64,000 nt of DNA from Janthinobacterium sp. GW458P (GCF_002127585.1 NZ_NEGZ01000019.1:9058-73057); one strand, 5' to 3'. Positions 1-8,429 are shown, counted from the first letter of the stretch. A program made the numbers and translations. Notes: a model not told the origin generated them from the sequence alone.

Positions 1-587
1 AAAAAACCGCCGATGGCGGAAAAGCTTTCGCCCTTTTCCTTGCGGATTTCGATGGAAAACGTCAGAAAGCGCCCGTCGGCAAAGCCGAACGAGATCAGCG
101 TATGCGCGATATAGGGCCCCGTCCAGTACGACAACGCCGCGTCCACCGTGCGCAGTTCGTCGAGGTCGTAGCTGCGCTGCTCCCACTTGACCGTGTAATC
201 GTCATCGCTGCGCCAGTCGAAATTGCGCACATTCTCCACGGTGACCAGATTGCCCTTGACGGTGCCCGTGACGTTGCGCGCCACGTCGTCGGCCCACACG
301 CGCTCCTGCCTGGGCGCGATGAAGCTCCACCACACGAGCAGCAGGATGAAGCCGGCCGCATACGGCAGCAGCACGCGCGCGTCGCCGCGCATCCACCACA
401 GCGCCACGCTGGCCACGCCCAGCGCGGCCCACAGCAGCGCGCCGATGGCTTGCGCGGCCGTGCCGCCGGACAGCTGGTACCACAGCGCCAGCGCGCCCCA
501 CAGAGCGGTCAACAGGAGAATCAGGGAAACGGCCATTTTGCCGACGGTGGCCAGCACGGAGCGGGCACGCAGTGAGAAGAAAGTCAT
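1..587 (-). CDS. DUF4105-type membrane protein, 3' end outside the window
   Basis: The reading frame starts with ATG at 587 and runs off the left edge without a stop, giving 195 visible codons. The N-terminus has three hydrophobic stretches (about residues 18-36, 44-65 and 70-88). A soluble part follows with the pattern RSYDLDELRTVDAALSYW, then GPYIAHTLISFGF and FSIEIRKEKGE, which I recognise as the start of a DUF4105 (Lnb N-terminal, periplasmic) domain. Family members are usually membrane-anchored with the domain outside the cytoplasm; their biochemical role is not settled. No operon partner is visible on this side. Membrane layout is seen in sequence; the family call is from memory. Confidence 0.75.
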   Translation of the reverse strand, partial: MTFFSLRARSVLATVGKMAVSLILLLTALWGALALWYQLSGGTAAQAIGALLWAALGVASVALWWMRGDARVLLPYAAGFILLLVWWSFIAPRQERVWADDVARNVTGTVKGNLVTVENVRNFDWRSDDDYTVKWEQRSYDLDELRTVDAALSYWTGPYIAHTLISFGFADGRFLTFSIEIRKEKGESFSAIGGF

Positions 588-771
588 GCCCCGATTATAC
601 GGGCAAGCGCAGGAAGAGGTGCGTCCGGGCAAGTGCAGCTGCAACAGGCCCGGCCGTGAAAACATTGCTTGCCTGCCAATTTATTTCATGAGAGCATGTT
701 GCAAAAAATAAAATGTATAGACAAGGCATCCTGTCACCGCAGCGCAGCCTTGCCGATTTCCGGAGACACCT

Positions 772-1482
772 TTGCAAGCCCCTTCCCTGTACGCCCTCGC
801 CGGCAGCCTCAATTCCCTGTTCATCGTCGTCAGCCTGTACGGCCTGTGGTCGCAGCTGCAAAAAATCTGGCGGCGCAAGCGCGATGCCGGCATCGGCGCC
901 GGCCAGACGACGGACATTTTGTCGATCAACCAGTTCACCGTCAGCTTCCTCGCATATTGCGCCTTCTTCGTCTACGGCTATTCGATCACGCCGTTCAACC
1001 ACTACATCGTCTGGCCCCGTCTGCTCGCGTCCCTGATCGCGCTGGCCATCCTGTTTGAAATCGAGCGCGACCGCCGCAGTCTGACCTCGCGCAATGCGCT
1101 GCTGGGCTGCGCGCTGCTGCTGGGCGCGGGCGTGGCGGGGCTGGCCTTCGGCCCCACGTTCAGCGATGAAAAGAGGCTGATCTCGCAAAGCCTGATCGTC
1201 GCCGTCACCGTGCTGCTGGCGCAGGGCTATGCGCACCAGATCCGCTTGATCTGGCGCTCGGGCAGGACGGGCGCCGTGTCGTTAAAGATGAGCCAGTTCA
1301 TTCTGGCGATGGATGTCAGCACCATCTTCTTCGCCTGCGTCATGGGGCTGGAAACGGGCTGGCCCCTGCTGCTGCTGGCCTGCGTCAGCGCCACGACCAA
1401 ATTGATCATCATGTGGCTGTTCCGCTGGGAGAAGGCCAGCCCCGCCGCACGCATGAAGCGCCAGGCGCCGGCCTGCGGCTAG
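772..1482 (+). CDS. PQ-loop / SWEET-like integral membrane protein
   Basis: A 236-residue protein with about seven hydrophobic segments. Two similar parts each carry a short loop, then a conserved helix: LWSQLQKIWRRK with TTDILSINQF near residues 25-55, and YAHQIRLIWRSGRTGAVSL near 150-175. This repeat layout is typical of PQ-loop proteins, including SemiSWEET/SWEET transporters and KDEL-receptor relatives. The start is TTG, chosen because GGAG (762-765) lies six bases upstream. The substrate cannot be read from the sequence; sugar or amino-acid movement is only a family-level guess. It stands alone, followed closely by a VOC gene on the same strand. Confidence 0.6.
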   Translation: MQAPSLYALAGSLNSLFIVVSLYGLWSQLQKIWRRKRDAGIGAGQTTDILSINQFTVSFLAYCAFFVYGYSITPFNHYIVWPRLLASLIALAILFEIERDRRSLTSRNALLGCALLLGAGVAGLAFGPTFSDEKRLISQSLIVAVTVLLAQGYAHQIRLIWRSGRTGAVSLKMSQFILAMDVSTIFFACVMGLETGWPLLLLACVSATTKLIIMWLFRWEKASPAARMKRQAPACG

Positions 1483-1516
1483 AATGGCGGCATACCCACC
1501 TGTCGAAAGCACCGCC

Positions 1517-1873
1517 ATGCATGCTGCCATCCCCATCCTGCGCATCTTCTCGGAAGAAAAAGCGCGCGAGTTCTACCTCGGTTTCCTCGGCTTTACCCTG
1601 GACTGGGAACATCGCTTCGAGCCTGCGGCGCCGCTGTACCTGCAGGTGACGCGGGGCGATCTCGTGCTGCACCTGTCCGAACACCACGGCGACGCCACGC
1701 CGGGGTCGGCGCTGCTGATCCCCGTCGACGACGTCGCCGCCCTGCACGCGGAACTGCAGGCCAGGGATTATCCGTATGCGCGGCCCGGCATCCGCGACGA
1801 GGACTGGGGCCGCGTCCTGGAAGTGGCGGACCCGTTCGGCAACAAGCTGCGCTTCTGGCAGCGCAGCGAGTAA
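1517..1873 (+). CDS. VOC-superfamily (glyoxalase / bleomycin-resistance-like) protein
   Basis: A 118-residue single-domain protein. It has the beta-alpha-beta-beta-beta layout of vicinal oxygen chelate proteins: AIPILRIFSEEKAREFY at the start, YLQVTRGDLVLHLSEHH in the middle, and the usual last strand VADPFGNKLRFWQR. The DPFGN turn is common in bleomycin-resistance and glyoxalase-like members. An upstream ATG at 1484 is in frame, but the homologous part begins at 1517, so I use that start. Such proteins bind metals or drugs, or act as small dioxygenases or isomerases; nothing here says which. It ends two bases before the convergent tarD gene. Confidence 0.75.
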   Translation: MHAAIPILRIFSEEKAREFYLGFLGFTLDWEHRFEPAAPLYLQVTRGDLVLHLSEHHGDATPGSALLIPVDDVAALHAELQARDYPYARPGIRDEDWGRVLEVADPFGNKLRFWQRSE

Positions 1874-1875
1874 GG

Positions 1876-3045
1876 TTATTGCCCGCTCAGCGCCCGCATT
1901 TCCGCATACAGGTTCGCCTTGCCCTCGAAGCCGATGCCAACCAGCTCCGGCATGGTGATGTGGCCGTTTTCCACGCGCACGCCGTCGGGGAAGCCGCCGA
2001 ACGGCTGAAACAGGTCCGGATACGACTCATTGCCGCCCAGGCCCAGGCCGGCCGCGATATTCAGGGACATCTGGTGGCCGCCGTGCGGGATGCAGCGGCT
2101 GCGCGACCAGCCGTGCTGGTGCAGCATGTCCAGCGTGCGCAAATACTCCACCAGGCCGTAGCTGAGGGCGCAGTCGAACTGCAGCCAGTCACGGTCGGCG
2201 CGCATGCCGCCATAGCGGATCAGGTTGCGCGCATCCTGCATGGAAAACAGGTTTTCGCCCGTCGCCATGGGCTTGTCGTAATAGCTGCGCAGGGTGGCCT
2301 GCAGCTCGAAGTCGAGCGGGTCGCCCGCCTCCTCGTACCAGAACAGGTCATATTCACGCAGCGCCTTGGCGTAGGCGATCGAGGTGTCGAGGTCGAAGCG
2401 CCCGTTGGCGTCCACGCACAGCTTCTGCCCATCCTGCAGCACCTCCATGATGGCGTCGATGCGGCGCAAGTCCTCGTCCAGCGAGGCGCCGCCGATCTTC
2501 TTCTTGACCACCGTGTAGCCGCGGTCGACATAGCTGCGCATCTCGTCCTGCAGGGCGGACAGGCTCTGGCCCGGGTAGTAATAGCCGCCCGCCGCATACA
2601 CGAACACCTGCTTGCCGGGCACGCCCGTGCCGTGGCGCTCGGCCAGCAGCTGAAACAGCGGTTTGTTCTCGATCTTCGCCACGGCATCCCAGACGGCCAT
2701 GTCGATGGTGCCGATGGCTACCGAGCGCTCGCCATGGCCGCCCGGCTTTTCATTGGTGTACATGCAATCCCAGACCTTGTGCGGATCGAGGTTGCCGCCG
2801 TCGTCCGTCACGAGACTGGCCGGATCGGCGTCGAGGATGCGCGGGATGAAACGCTCGCGCATCAGCATGCCCTGGCCGTAGCGGCCATTCGAGTTGAAAC
2901 CGTAGCCGACGACGGGCTTGCCGTCGCGCATCACGTCCGTGACGACGGCCACCAGGCTTAACGTCATCTTCGTGAAATCGATGTAGGCGTTGCGGATGGG
3001 CGAAGAGATGGGGATGGTCTTTTCGCGGATCTCGACGATTTTCAT
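1876..3045 (-). CDS. tarD: D-tartrate dehydratase (enolase superfamily)
   Basis: A 389-residue mandelate-racemase-subgroup enzyme, the usual length of the D-tartrate dehydratase studied in Bradyrhizobium. Expected catalytic elements are visible: a lysine cluster at 181-183 (TVVKKKIGG), metal ligands Asp212 in VDANGRFD, Glu238/239 in WYEEAGD and Glu264 in ATGENLF, and histidines in CIPHGGHQMS (321, 324). The enzyme removes water from D-tartrate to give oxaloacetate. The start is supported by AGGAG just upstream. It is divergent from a LysR regulator across an 97-base gap holding a clean dyad, so substrate-responsive control by that regulator is likely. Other acid-sugar dehydratases of the superfamily are the main alternative. 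Confidence 0.82.
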   Translation of the reverse strand: MKIVEIREKTIPISSPIRNAYIDFTKMTLSLVAVVTDVMRDGKPVVGYGFNSNGRYGQGMLMRERFIPRILDADPASLVTDDGGNLDPHKVWDCMYTNEKPGGHGERSVAIGTIDMAVWDAVAKIENKPLFQLLAERHGTGVPGKQVFVYAAGGYYYPGQSLSALQDEMRSYVDRGYTVVKKKIGGASLDEDLRRIDAIMEVLQDGQKLCVDANGRFDLDTSIAYAKALREYDLFWYEEAGDPLDFELQATLRSYYDKPMATGENLFSMQDARNLIRYGGMRADRDWLQFDCALSYGLVEYLRTLDMLHQHGWSRSRCIPHGGHQMSLNIAAGLGLGGNESYPDLFQPFGGFPDGVRVENGHITMPELVGIGFEGKANLYAEMRALSGQ

Positions 3046-3092
3046 GCGGCTCTCCTGTGCTTGAATGGTGACGCCAGCTTAACCGCGATATA

Positions 3093-3110
3093 CAGTCGTA
3101 TAATCGACTG
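3093..3110. promoter_or_regulatory. Putative LysR operator: 6-bp dyad around a TATAAT
   Basis: CAGTCG and CGACTG form a perfect inverted repeat flanking TATAAT, midway between divergent tarD and the LysR gene. The spacing fits the T-N11-A dyads bound by LysR proteins. The central TATAAT could be a -10 element for the regulator gene, which would give autoregulation. Binding is inferred. Confidence 0.5.
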
Positions 3111-3142
3111 CAATTTAAACCATTTTTCACTTCAAGTTAATA

Positions 3143-4102
3143 ATGAAAAGCGACGCCACCACGGAAATGGCCTTCTTTGTGCTGCTGGCCAAGCTGGGCA
3201 GCCTGTCGGCCACGGCGCGCGAGCTGGGCATCACGCCGCCCGCCGTCAGCAAGCGACTGGTGCTGATGGAACAGCGCCTGGGCGTGCGTTTGCTCAACCG
3301 CAGCACGCGGCGCATCAGCCTGACGGGCGACGGCGAAAATTATCTGCAGCAGGCGCGGCAGATCCTCGACGACATCCGCGCCATGGAAGAATCGCTGGCC
3401 AGCGGCAGCGCCGAACCGAAGGGATTGTTGCGCGTGAATGCCACGCTGGGATTCGGGCGCACGGTGATCGCGCCCCTGCTGTCGCAATTCGCGCTGCGCC
3501 ACCCGCAGCTGGAAGTGCAGCTGCAGCTGACGGACAGCCCCATCAACCTCGTCGAACAGGCGTACGACCTGGGCATCCGCTTCGGCGACTTGCCCGACAC
3601 GCGCTTGTCGGCGCGGCGCATCATGTCGAACCGGCGCTTCCTGTGCGCCTCGCCCGCCTACCTGCAGGCGCACGGCACGCCGCAAACGCCCGAGGAGCTG
3701 GCCCGGCACCGCTGCATCGTGCACCGGCAGAACGACGACGCCTACGGCATCTGGCGTTTGAGCCGTGGCCGCGCCACCCACACGGTGAAGGTGCGCGGCA
3801 CGGTGGCCAGCAACGATGGCGACGTGGTGCTGGGCTGGGCGCTGGACGGCCACGGCATTCTGCTGCGTTCGGAATGGGACCTGGCGCGCTACCTTGACAG
3901 CGGCCGCCTGCGCGTGGTGCTGGCCGACTATACGCTGGCGCCGGCCGACCTGTACGCCTACTACCCGAGCCGCCACCAGCTGCCCGCCAAAGTGCGCGCT
4001 TTTATCAATTTTCTCATCCAGCAGCTGCAGCCGGAAGCGGCCACGACGGCGGAATCGGGTTACACTACAATATTGCGATATGGCAATATTATGAAGGAGT
4101 AG
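3143..4102 (+). CDS. LysR-family transcriptional regulator, probable regulator of tarD
   Basis: A 319-residue protein with an N-terminal winged helix-turn-helix (about residues 5-65, LGSLSATARELGITPPAVSK followed by RLLNRSTRRISLT) and a LysR substrate-binding domain (about 90-295, SPINLVEQAYDLGIRFG). Belongs to the large group that binds a small carboxylate or aromatic co-inducer. It is divergent from the D-tartrate dehydratase gene and the shared gap carries a dyad, so tartrate-linked control is the simplest reading. The last 12 codons overlap an 8-bp inverted repeat and the ribosome-binding site of motA, so the 3' end doubles as regulatory DNA. Confidence 0.85.
   Translation: MKSDATTEMAFFVLLAKLGSLSATARELGITPPAVSKRLVLMEQRLGVRLLNRSTRRISLTGDGENYLQQARQILDDIRAMEESLASGSAEPKGLLRVNATLGFGRTVIAPLLSQFALRHPQLEVQLQLTDSPINLVEQAYDLGIRFGDLPDTRLSARRIMSNRRFLCASPAYLQAHGTPQTPEELARHRCIVHRQNDDAYGIWRLSRGRATHTVKVRGTVASNDGDVVLGWALDGHGILLRSEWDLARYLDSGRLRVVLADYTLAPADLYAYYPSRHQLPAKVRAFINFLIQQLQPEAATTAESGYTTILRYGNIMKE
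4069..4090. promoter_or_regulatory. 8-bp inverted repeat in the motA leader
   Basis: AATATTGC, six bases, then GCAATATT form a perfect inverted repeat inside the last codons of the LysR gene, ending just before the AAGGAG ribosome-binding site of motA. It is AT-rich in a high-GC context. It could be an operator or an mRNA hairpin near the start of motA. The factor is unknown. Confidence 0.45.
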
Positions 4103-4105
4103 GTT

Positions 4106-4969
4106 TTGCTAGTCATACTCGGATTTCTCGTCGTGCTGTTTTCCGTCTTCGGCGGCTTCGCCATGCAGGGCGGCCATCTGGCGGCCCTGTTCCAGCCGCT
4201 GGAACTGCTGATGATCGGCGGCGCCGCGCTGGGCACCTTCTTTGTCGGCAATGACGCCAAGGCCATCCGTGCCACGTTCGCCGCCATACCCACCCTGTTC
4301 CACGGTTCGCAGTACACGAAGGCGCGCTACATGGAGCTGATGGGGCTGATGTATGAAATCCTCAGCAAGATCCGCAAGGAGGGCCTGATGTCGGTCGAGG
4401 ACGATATCGACGACCCCTACCGCAGCGCCATCTTCGTGAAATACCCGTACACGCTCGGCGACGAGCACATCCTGGAATTCATCACCGATTATCTGCGCCT
4501 GATGGTGTCGGGCAATATGGACGCCTACCAGATCGAAAACCTGATGGATAACGAGATCGAGACGCACCACGAGGATGCGGAAATGCCGATCCAGACGATT
4601 TCGCAGCTGGCCGACGCCATGCCCGCCTTCGGCATCGTGGCCGCCGTGATGGGCGTGGTGCACACGATGGCGTCCGTCGGCTTGCCGCCGGCCGAGCTGG
4701 GCGTGCTGATCGCGCAGGCGCTGGTGGGCACCTTCATCGGCATCTTGCTGGCCTATGGCTTCATCGCCCCGCTGGCCAGTTTGCTGCGCCGCAAGCACCA
4801 TGAAACGGCAAAGATGTACCAGTGCGTGAAAGTGACCTTATTGGCCAGCCTGAACGGCTACGCGCCCGCGCTGGCCGTGGAATTCGGCCGCAAGGTCATT
4901 TCCGCCACCGAACGCCCCTCGTTCAGCGAACTGGAAAACCATGTGCGCCAGGTGCGCACGAAGAACTAG
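4106..4969 (+). CDS. motA: Flagellar motor stator protein MotA
   Basis: A 287-residue protein of normal MotA length. It has two N-terminal membrane segments (1-20 and 32-50), a large cytoplasmic loop (about 55-170) and two C-terminal membrane segments (about 172-195 and 205-230). The conserved prolines of the stator are present in DAMPAFGIVAAVMGVVH and in FIAPLASLLRR. MotA with MotB forms the ion channel that drives the flagellar motor. The start is TTG, preceded by AAGGAG. The usual partner motB does not follow: after four bases an ATG opens a short frame that soon runs into the convergent MocR gene. It may be a second stator copy or half of a broken motAB pair. Confidence 0.9.
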   Translation: MLVILGFLVVLFSVFGGFAMQGGHLAALFQPLELLMIGGAALGTFFVGNDAKAIRATFAAIPTLFHGSQYTKARYMELMGLMYEILSKIRKEGLMSVEDDIDDPYRSAIFVKYPYTLGDEHILEFITDYLRLMVSGNMDAYQIENLMDNEIETHHEDAEMPIQTISQLADAMPAFGIVAAVMGVVHTMASVGLPPAELGVLIAQALVGTFIGILLAYGFIAPLASLLRRKHHETAKMYQCVKVTLLASLNGYAPALAVEFGRKVISATERPSFSELENHVRQVRTKN

Positions 4970-4998
4970 CACGATGGCTGAACCGCCCCGGCCGGTGC

Positions 4999-6465
4999 TC
5001 AGGACTTGCCCCCGATGCCGGCGGCGGCGCTGGCGCGGGCCAGGCTTGAGCGCGCGCCAGCCACGGCGCGCAGGCGTTCTTCCAGGTAGGCGCTCACGCG
5101 CGGATGCTGGCTGAAGGCGACGTTGAAGCGGATGTGCCGGTCGGGCGTGTCGTTGGCCGAGAACGCGGCGCCGCGCATCAGCAAAATCTTGTTGCGGTAG
5201 GCGTCCTGCACCAGCAAGTCCACGTCCAGCCCTTCGGGCATGGAGCCCCACAGGAAAATGCCCGCATCGCCGGGCTGCTCGAACAGCACGCCCGCCGCGC
5301 TCAGCTGTCGCGTGCTGGCGTTGCGCGCCACCATGATCTTGCGTTGCAGCCGCTCCAGGTGCTTGCGCAGGTTGCCGGCCTTGAGTACTTCCAGCAGCAC
5401 GTATTCGTTGAGCGCAGGCAACGTCATGATGGAATGGATCTTGCTGCGCATCAAGGGCTTGAGCAGGGCCGGCGCCGCGGCCAGGTAGCCCATGCGCAGG
5501 GCCGGACTCAGCGCCTTGCACAGGCTGGAATAGTAGATCACGCCGTCCAGCCCGGACAGCGACGCCAGCCGCGTGCTGTGGCCCGGCTGGAAATGGCCGT
5601 GCACGTCGTCTTCGGCGATCAGGAAGCCATGCTGCTGCGCCATGATCAGCACCTTGTGCAGGTTGGCGGCGCTGCTGCTCCACCCGGTGGGATTGTGCAG
5701 GGCCGTCTGCATGAACAGCAGGCGCGGACGGTGCGCGCGGCAGGCCGCTTCCAGCTCGTCCAGGTCGAGGCCGTCGGGGCGGCGCTGAATCGGCACCAGG
5801 CGCACGCCGTCCTGGCGCAGCCTGCCGAACATCAGGAAGTATCCGGGGTCTTCCACCAGCACCGTATCGCCGGGCTGCAGGAAGGTGCGGCAGATCAGGT
5901 CGATGGCATGGGTGCCGCCGAACGTGGTGAGGATGTGGCTGGCGTCCGCCGCGATGCCGATGCCGCGCAACAACAGCGCGATCTGCTCGCGCAGTTCGGC
6001 CAGCCCTTGCGGCGGACAGCGCGAGGCCATGCCGGCCGCGCTGCGCGCCAGGCCGCGTTGCACGGCGGCCGCCGGCAGCGCGTCCTGCAGCCAGGTGGGC
6101 GGCAAGGCGCCGCTGCTGGCCAGCAGCACGCCCGGCCGCTGGTCGTTCACTTGCTGGCTCAGCCAGACCGGCTCCTGCTCCTGTCCCGCTTCCAGCGCCA
6201 CCTCGTCGGGAATGGCGCGGCCGGCGTCAGCCGGTGCGCAGACGAAGAAGCCTGTCGTGCCGTGCGTATCGATGACGCCTGCAGCCACCAGCCGGTCATA
6301 TGCGACCACCACGGTGTTGGTGCTGACCGCAAGCTGCGCGGCGAGCTGGCGGATCGACGGCAGCCTGGTCCCGCCAGGCAGCACGCGTTGCGCGATCTGC
6401 TGGCGCAGTGCGGCCTCGATCTGCTGGAACAGGGCGACGGGTGAGGAGCGGTCGATGGCGAACAT
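4999..6465 (-). CDS. MocR-type regulator (GntR DNA-binding domain fused to aminotransferase fold)
   Basis: A 488-residue protein. The N-terminal 70 residues are a GntR winged helix (LPSIRQLAAQLAVSTNTVVV). Residues about 110-470 are a class I aminotransferase fold, with the PLP-lysine motif SSLCKALSPALRMGY and an NPTG turn (LHNPTGWSS). MocR proteins use PLP or a PLP-amino acid adduct as a signal; well-known members control pyridoxal or GABA genes. It lies nine bases downstream of a LysE exporter gene on the same strand, suggesting an operon in which the regulator senses an amino acid or PLP and controls export. The effector cannot be read from sequence. Confidence 0.88.
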   Translation of the reverse strand: MFAIDRSSPVALFQQIEAALRQQIAQRVLPGGTRLPSIRQLAAQLAVSTNTVVVAYDRLVAAGVIDTHGTTGFFVCAPADAGRAIPDEVALEAGQEQEPVWLSQQVNDQRPGVLLASSGALPPTWLQDALPAAAVQRGLARSAAGMASRCPPQGLAELREQIALLLRGIGIAADASHILTTFGGTHAIDLICRTFLQPGDTVLVEDPGYFLMFGRLRQDGVRLVPIQRRPDGLDLDELEAACRAHRPRLLFMQTALHNPTGWSSSAANLHKVLIMAQQHGFLIAEDDVHGHFQPGHSTRLASLSGLDGVIYYSSLCKALSPALRMGYLAAAPALLKPLMRSKIHSIMTLPALNEYVLLEVLKAGNLRKHLERLQRKIMVARNASTRQLSAAGVLFEQPGDAGIFLWGSMPEGLDVDLLVQDAYRNKILLMRGAAFSANDTPDRHIRFNVAFSQHPRVSAYLEERLRAVAGARSSLARASAAAGIGGKS

Positions 6466-6474
6466 GGCGCAAGT

Positions 6475-7059
6475 CTAGCGCAAAAACGTCAGGGCGAGGA
6501 GCAGCAGGATGGCGCCCATCGCCAGATTGAAGATGCGCTGGTTGCGCGGCGCTTTCAGCACGCCGCGGATCGACACGCCGAACAGCGCCCACATGGCGTT
6601 GCACGGCATGCCCACCACGGTGCCGGTCACGGACACCAGCAGCGCGCTGGCGAGCATGTTGCCGTGCGCAGGCATGAAGACCGACGCCATGGTGACCGCC
6701 TTGATCCAGCTCTTCGGGTTCAACGCCTGGAACAGCGCCGCCTGCGCCAACGACACGGCCTTCGGCGCGCTGCTTCCCGCCACCGAGGCGCCGGCCAGCT
6801 TCCAGGCCAAGAACACCAGGTACAGCGCGCCCGCGATGCGCAGCAGCTGCTGCGCCATCGGGTAGGCAACGAACACGCTGCCCAGGCCCACGCACATGAG
6901 CATGGTCTGCACGAAGATGCCGGCCTGGATGCCGAGGATCACCGGCAGCGCCCCCCGATAGCCGAAATTGGCGCCGGTGGTGGCCAGCATGACGTTGTTC
7001 GGCCCGGGCGTGGCCGACATCACAAAGCAATAGCTCATCAGGGGCAGGAGTTCGGTCAT
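6475..7059 (-). CDS. LysE/RhtB-family amino-acid exporter
   Basis: A 194-residue protein with about six hydrophobic segments. The LysE signature is near the N-terminus (SATPGPNNVMLATTG), with the typical middle motif FQALNPKSWIKAV at about 110. Family members export lysine, arginine, threonine, homoserine, or related metabolites through the inner membrane by proton exchange. Length matches the family. It is the first gene of a likely two-gene operon with the MocR regulator. The substrate is unknown. Confidence 0.85.
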   Translation of the reverse strand: MTELLPLMSYCFVMSATPGPNNVMLATTGANFGYRGALPVILGIQAGIFVQTMLMCVGLGSVFVAYPMAQQLLRIAGALYLVFLAWKLAGASVAGSSAPKAVSLAQAALFQALNPKSWIKAVTMASVFMPAHGNMLASALLVSVTGTVVGMPCNAMWALFGVSIRGVLKAPRNQRIFNLAMGAILLLLALTFLR

Positions 7060-7353
7060 GGCAGGCAGTCGCAGCGTGGAGAAGGCCCCAGTCTAGAAGC
7101 GCGGCACGTCAGCGACAAGGCACAAGGCGGCGCGTACAGGCACATGCTGTATCAGTCGGGCGACGGCTACAGCGGCGACAGGGGCCGCCCCACCCAGGCC
7201 CCTGCCACGCCCCATCGGGTTCTCATATGCCTGGGACCATGGAGCAAAACTGGGCTGGCGGTGGCGCTTTACCTAAATGGCACCGTCTGCTTACGCCCTA
7301 TTGCAGACGTTGCAGTAGCTGAGCCGTAGCGTCGATAGCTTGCCTTAGCGTGC
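7060..7353. other. Non-coding stretch between the lysE promoter and a low-GC islet
   Basis: I see no gene here that I can support. The left end should hold the lysE promoter. From about 7300 rightwards base composition drops below the surroundings. No terminal repeats or tRNA were recognised. Confidence 0.4.
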
Positions 7354-7590
7354 TTAAGGGGTCTCGGACTTGAGCGCCGGATGTGCAGCGAACTCTTCTG
7401 GATACCATTTCTCAAGCAACGCAAGCGTAAGCTCCCCAATCGACTGCGCAGCCTTCTCGCGACCTTTGCCTGCCAGTTCTGTAAGTGGCAATTCCATTTC
7501 AAGCGGATGCTGTCGATTTGCGTCTCGCTGATGAGTTATGACAAGTTCGCCAGCTTGGTTAATGCAGAACGCTAGGTATGGATGATGCAT
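7354..7590 (-). CDS. Small hypothetical protein (78 residues)
   Basis: Short, soluble and acidic-to-neutral. It begins MHHPYLAFCINQAGELVITH and has an amphipathic helix around LTELAGKGREKAAQSIGEL ending KWYPEEF. Codon use and a clean start and stop make it a probable gene, but I do not recognise a family. It sits in the lower-GC islet with two other small unknown genes on the same strand. No signal peptide or membrane segment is visible. Confidence 0.45.
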   Translation of the reverse strand: MHHPYLAFCINQAGELVITHQRDANRQHPLEMELPLTELAGKGREKAAQSIGELTLALLEKWYPEEFAAHPALKSETP

Positions 7591-7684
7591 GTTATTGCTT
7601 CCGTGGCAGGCTAATCTTAAGCCGTGGTTGTCTTGAAACTGCGCCCTGAGTCTGGACGTCCGCTTTTGGCCGATAACGGAAGCA

Positions 7685-8056
7685 CTACGCGGTTCTCCAA
7701 ATTGATTCGAACTCTTGATGGGAAATCACACTATACCCTGACTCTGATAAATCGAGAGGCTTTTCCGAGATCCCGCCAAATTCGTCGCTCTCATGCTCGG
7801 CACCATAGCAAAGCAGCGGACCAGAATCATACTGTTCAATTTGTCGGGTAACCCAGCCTGCACCATCGACTTCAAAGTACCACCAGGACGTGCCCCATGC
7901 ATCGTACCTGTCACTACCAGTCTCTTCCCCGTGTCTTTTTACGTAAGCTGGCATACTTGAATTGCGTAGTGAACGGAAACTAACGTCAGTCGCCCGCTTC
8001 CGGCCGATTGTTACCATCAAATAATGGATCTTTCCCACAAACTTACGCGCATCCAA
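7685..8056 (-). CDS. Hypothetical protein, DUF6881-like (possible immunity-type domain)
   Basis: The region from about residue 35 onward has the pattern DRYDAWGTSWWYFEVD, then VTRQIEQYDSGPLLCYG and DEFGGISEKPLDLSE. I associate this with small domains of unknown function annotated DUF6881 and found near toxin-immunity loci; that call is from memory. The frame from 8056 overlaps the end of the upstream gene by 14 bases, suggesting translational coupling. A shorter start at 7954 (Met35) begins at the conserved part but has no clear ribosome-binding site. Base composition is lower than the flanks. Confidence 0.5.
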   Translation of the reverse strand: MDARKFVGKIHYLMVTIGRKRATDVSFRSLRNSSMPAYVKRHGEETGSDRYDAWGTSWWYFEVDGAGWVTRQIEQYDSGPLLCYGAEHESDEFGGISEKPLDLSESGYSVISHQEFESIWRTA

Positions 8057-8429
8057 ACGTCTCTAGGGAGCCAGCGAGTTTGTAGTCGGTAATTCCATAA
8101 AGTTTCTTTAGTAATGCATCGATCGCTTGAAATAGCATGTCAGGGTCAGCTGACTTGTACTGAACACATGCCAGCCGGCCGGGCGACCAATCGATGATCT
8201 GTGCAGGCTGAAGTACTGCAAAAACGTCGGTGATGAGTGAGACCGGTGAAGAATTTTCCGTATAAGAGAAATCCATGTAATCGCCGTAGATCAGTATCCA
8301 TACGTCAGGACGCCCAACAACGCTTAGTCTCGCGTAAAACTCCCTTGATGGAAGCTCACCATGGAGATGTAGGCTGCCAAAGGCTGCCTGCAAGATCCGG
8401 CGAACTTCTTCTTTTGATTCCTCTTGCAT
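8043..8429 (-). CDS. Hypothetical protein in the low-GC islet (128 residues)
   Basis: Soluble 128-residue protein with a helical N-terminus (EEVRRILQAAFGSLHL) and a central strand-rich part (RPDVWILIYGDYMDFSYTE). Its C-terminus overlaps the start of the next gene by 14 bases, so the two are probably made from one message. I do not recognise the family. Small paired genes of this kind in low-GC islets are often immunity or orphan toxin-system genes, but no toxin is visible nearby. Confidence 0.5.
   Translation of the reverse strand: MQEESKEEVRRILQAAFGSLHLHGELPSREFYARLSVVGRPDVWILIYGDYMDFSYTENSSPVSLITDVFAVLQPAQIIDWSPGRLACVQYKSADPDMLFQAIDALLKKLYGITDYKLAGSLETFGCA

Noticed and set aside
4974-5049. 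Start of a motB gene
   Set aside because: The first ten residues only loosely resemble MotB and no membrane segment or OmpA-like domain follows, so it is reported as a hint in the motA finding and not as a gene.
7060-7353. Possible decayed gene between lysE and the low-GC islet
   Set aside because: Short frames on both strands show no start signal, domain or consistent codon use.
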